NCBI GenBank assembly: GCA_026987995.1 | Contig: JALSMC010000012.1 | Coordinates: 1-5,149 of the forward strand | DNA length: 5,149 nt | Direction: 5' to 3' | Origin: Sulfurimonas sp. | Lineage (GTDB): Bacteria > Campylobacterota > Campylobacteria > Campylobacterales > Sulfurimonadaceae | In this document: in pieces, positions 4,354 through 5,149 of the stretch | How positions within the stretch are numbered: position 1 is the first letter of the stretch | Layout: every line of letters starts with the position of its first letter | Position numbers and translations under genes: made by a program | Notes under the pieces: model-generated | What the model was told of the DNA's origin: nothing | Databases searched by the model: none | Seen by the model: the letters and a program-made list of their open reading frames with translations, nothing else

Positions 4354-5149
4354 ATGGTTAGAATCGCTATTGACGCAATGGGCGGGGACTTTGGTCCTGA
4401 GCCTATTATTAAAGGTTGTGTACTCGCACTAAAGCAAAAGAAATTCACTCCTATTCTCGTAGGAAAAAAATCAGAAATTTTACCTCTGTTACCAAAACGT
4501 TATAGAGATAAGATTTCTATAGTAGATACTGATGATGTGATTTCTATGAGTGATAGCGCAACCGATGCAGTCAAACGCAAAAAAAGTACTATATATATAG
4601 CTACAGAGTTAGTAAAAAATGGTGAAGCCGATGCTCTTGTGTCTGCTGGACATAGCGGTGCAGCTATGACACTTGCTACTCTTAGACTTGGACGACTGCA
4701 AGGAGTACTTAGACCTGCTCTTATCACTTTTATGCCAACTGTAAATGGAACACGTTCTGTTTTACTAGATGTTGGAGCTAATGTTGACTCAAAACCAGAG
4801 TATATAGCACAGTTCGCAGTTATGGGTGGTTGTTATGCTAGAGGTGTTATGGATGTAAAAGAGCCTCGCATTGGACTACTTGCAAATGGTGAGGAAAAGT
4901 CTAAAGGGACTGAAATAACTAAAGCAACAACAAAACTCTTACAAAACTATAAAGGTTTTATGGGAAATGTAGAAGGTGGAGATATTTTTAACGGTTCTTG
5001 TGATGTTATTACTTGTGATGGTTTTCATGGAAATCTTGTACTCAAAGCGAGTGAAGGTGTTGCAACTACGATTAGTTTTTTCATAAAACAGTATATCCGC
5101 AAGTCACCTATCGCTATTACGGGTGCCCTTCTCATGAGAAAAGTATTTA
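4354..5149 (+). CDS. plsX: PlsX, phosphate acyltransferase (N-terminal 265 residues; cut by the window edge)
   Basis: PlsX converts acyl-ACP plus phosphate to acyl-phosphate, the acyl donor used by PlsY to start phospholipid synthesis; it is a peripheral membrane enzyme. The frame is open from ATG 4354 to the end of the window. Family motifs appear in order: RIAIDAMGGDFGP (3-15), SAGHSGA (97-103, usually SAGNTGA), LLDVGAN (137-143), LLANGEEKSKG (175-185), GNVEGGDIFNG (204-214) and CDGFHGN (221-227). About 65 residues are missing compared with a usual length near 330. The ATG lies 3 nt after the rpmF stop and has only a weak GGTGAG at 4336-4341 inside rpmF, so reinitiation after rpmF translation is likely. 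In related genomes fabH follows; that lies outside this window. Confidence 0.96.
   Translation, partial: MVRIAIDAMGGDFGPEPIIKGCVLALKQKKFTPILVGKKSEILPLLPKRYRDKISIVDTDDVISMSDSATDAVKRKKSTIYIATELVKNGEADALVSAGHSGAAMTLATLRLGRLQGVLRPALITFMPTVNGTRSVLLDVGANVDSKPEYIAQFAVMGGCYARGVMDVKEPRIGLLANGEEKSKGTEITKATTKLLQNYKGFMGNVEGGDIFNGSCDVITCDGFHGNLVLKASEGVATTISFFIKQYIRKSPIAITGALLMRKVF

Noticed and set aside
4500..4727. 75-residue minus-strand reading frame inside plsX
   Set aside because: It lies wholly within a well-supported gene and has no start signals; Ser/Ala-rich composition is typical of an antisense frame.

Overview
The window reads as an ordinary stretch of chromosome from a Campylobacterota (Epsilonproteobacteria), most like a sulfur- or hydrogen-oxidising Sulfurimonas-type organism. 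Four things suggest this. The DNA is AT-rich throughout. Candidate promoters have a clear -10 preceded by T-rich tracts and no obvious -35. The Prx1-type AhpC is a close match in style to Campylobacter/Helicobacter AhpC. The gene order ferredoxin-ndk-DUF177-rpmF-plsX beside ahpC matches, as I remember it, the Campylobacter jejuni fabH-plsX-rpmF-Cj0331c-ndk-fdxA / ahpC block. The genus is inference; the phylum is fairly secure.

Layout, left to right. Positions 1-102 are the last 33 codons of a multispanning membrane protein, probably an EamA/DMT transporter. Positions 149-859 hold a likely two-gene unit: a secreted outer-membrane beta-barrel protein followed 9 nt later by a 42-residue lipoprotein missed by length cut-offs. 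A hairpin with a T-tract on the minus strand then ends the convergent ahpC gene (918-1514, minus strand). Divergent from ahpC is metK (start 1668, not the longer ATG at 1641), with a perfect 7-bp dyad between its candidate -10 and its ribosome binding site. Next come a 2[4Fe-4S] ferredoxin gene with its own promoter, two consecutive inverted repeats, a good TATAAT promoter, and a tightly packed plus-strand run ndk-DUF177-rpmF-plsX. plsX is cut by the right edge.

Functionally this is core physiology: peroxide removal (AhpC), S-adenosylmethionine supply (MetK), low-potential electron transfer (ferredoxin), nucleotide balance (Ndk), ribosome building (L32, and DUF177/YceD linked to 23S rRNA accumulation) and the entry step of phospholipid synthesis (PlsX). 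The yceD-rpmF-plsX join couples ribosome and membrane production in many bacteria. Spacings of 8, 32 and 3 nt between ndk, DUF177, rpmF and plsX suggest one transcript with translational coupling.

I did not find a novel defence, mobile or biosynthetic system here. No tRNA, rRNA, CRISPR array, insertion sequence or prophage gene is visible. The least explained parts are the barrel/mini-lipoprotein pair and the dyad in front of metK.
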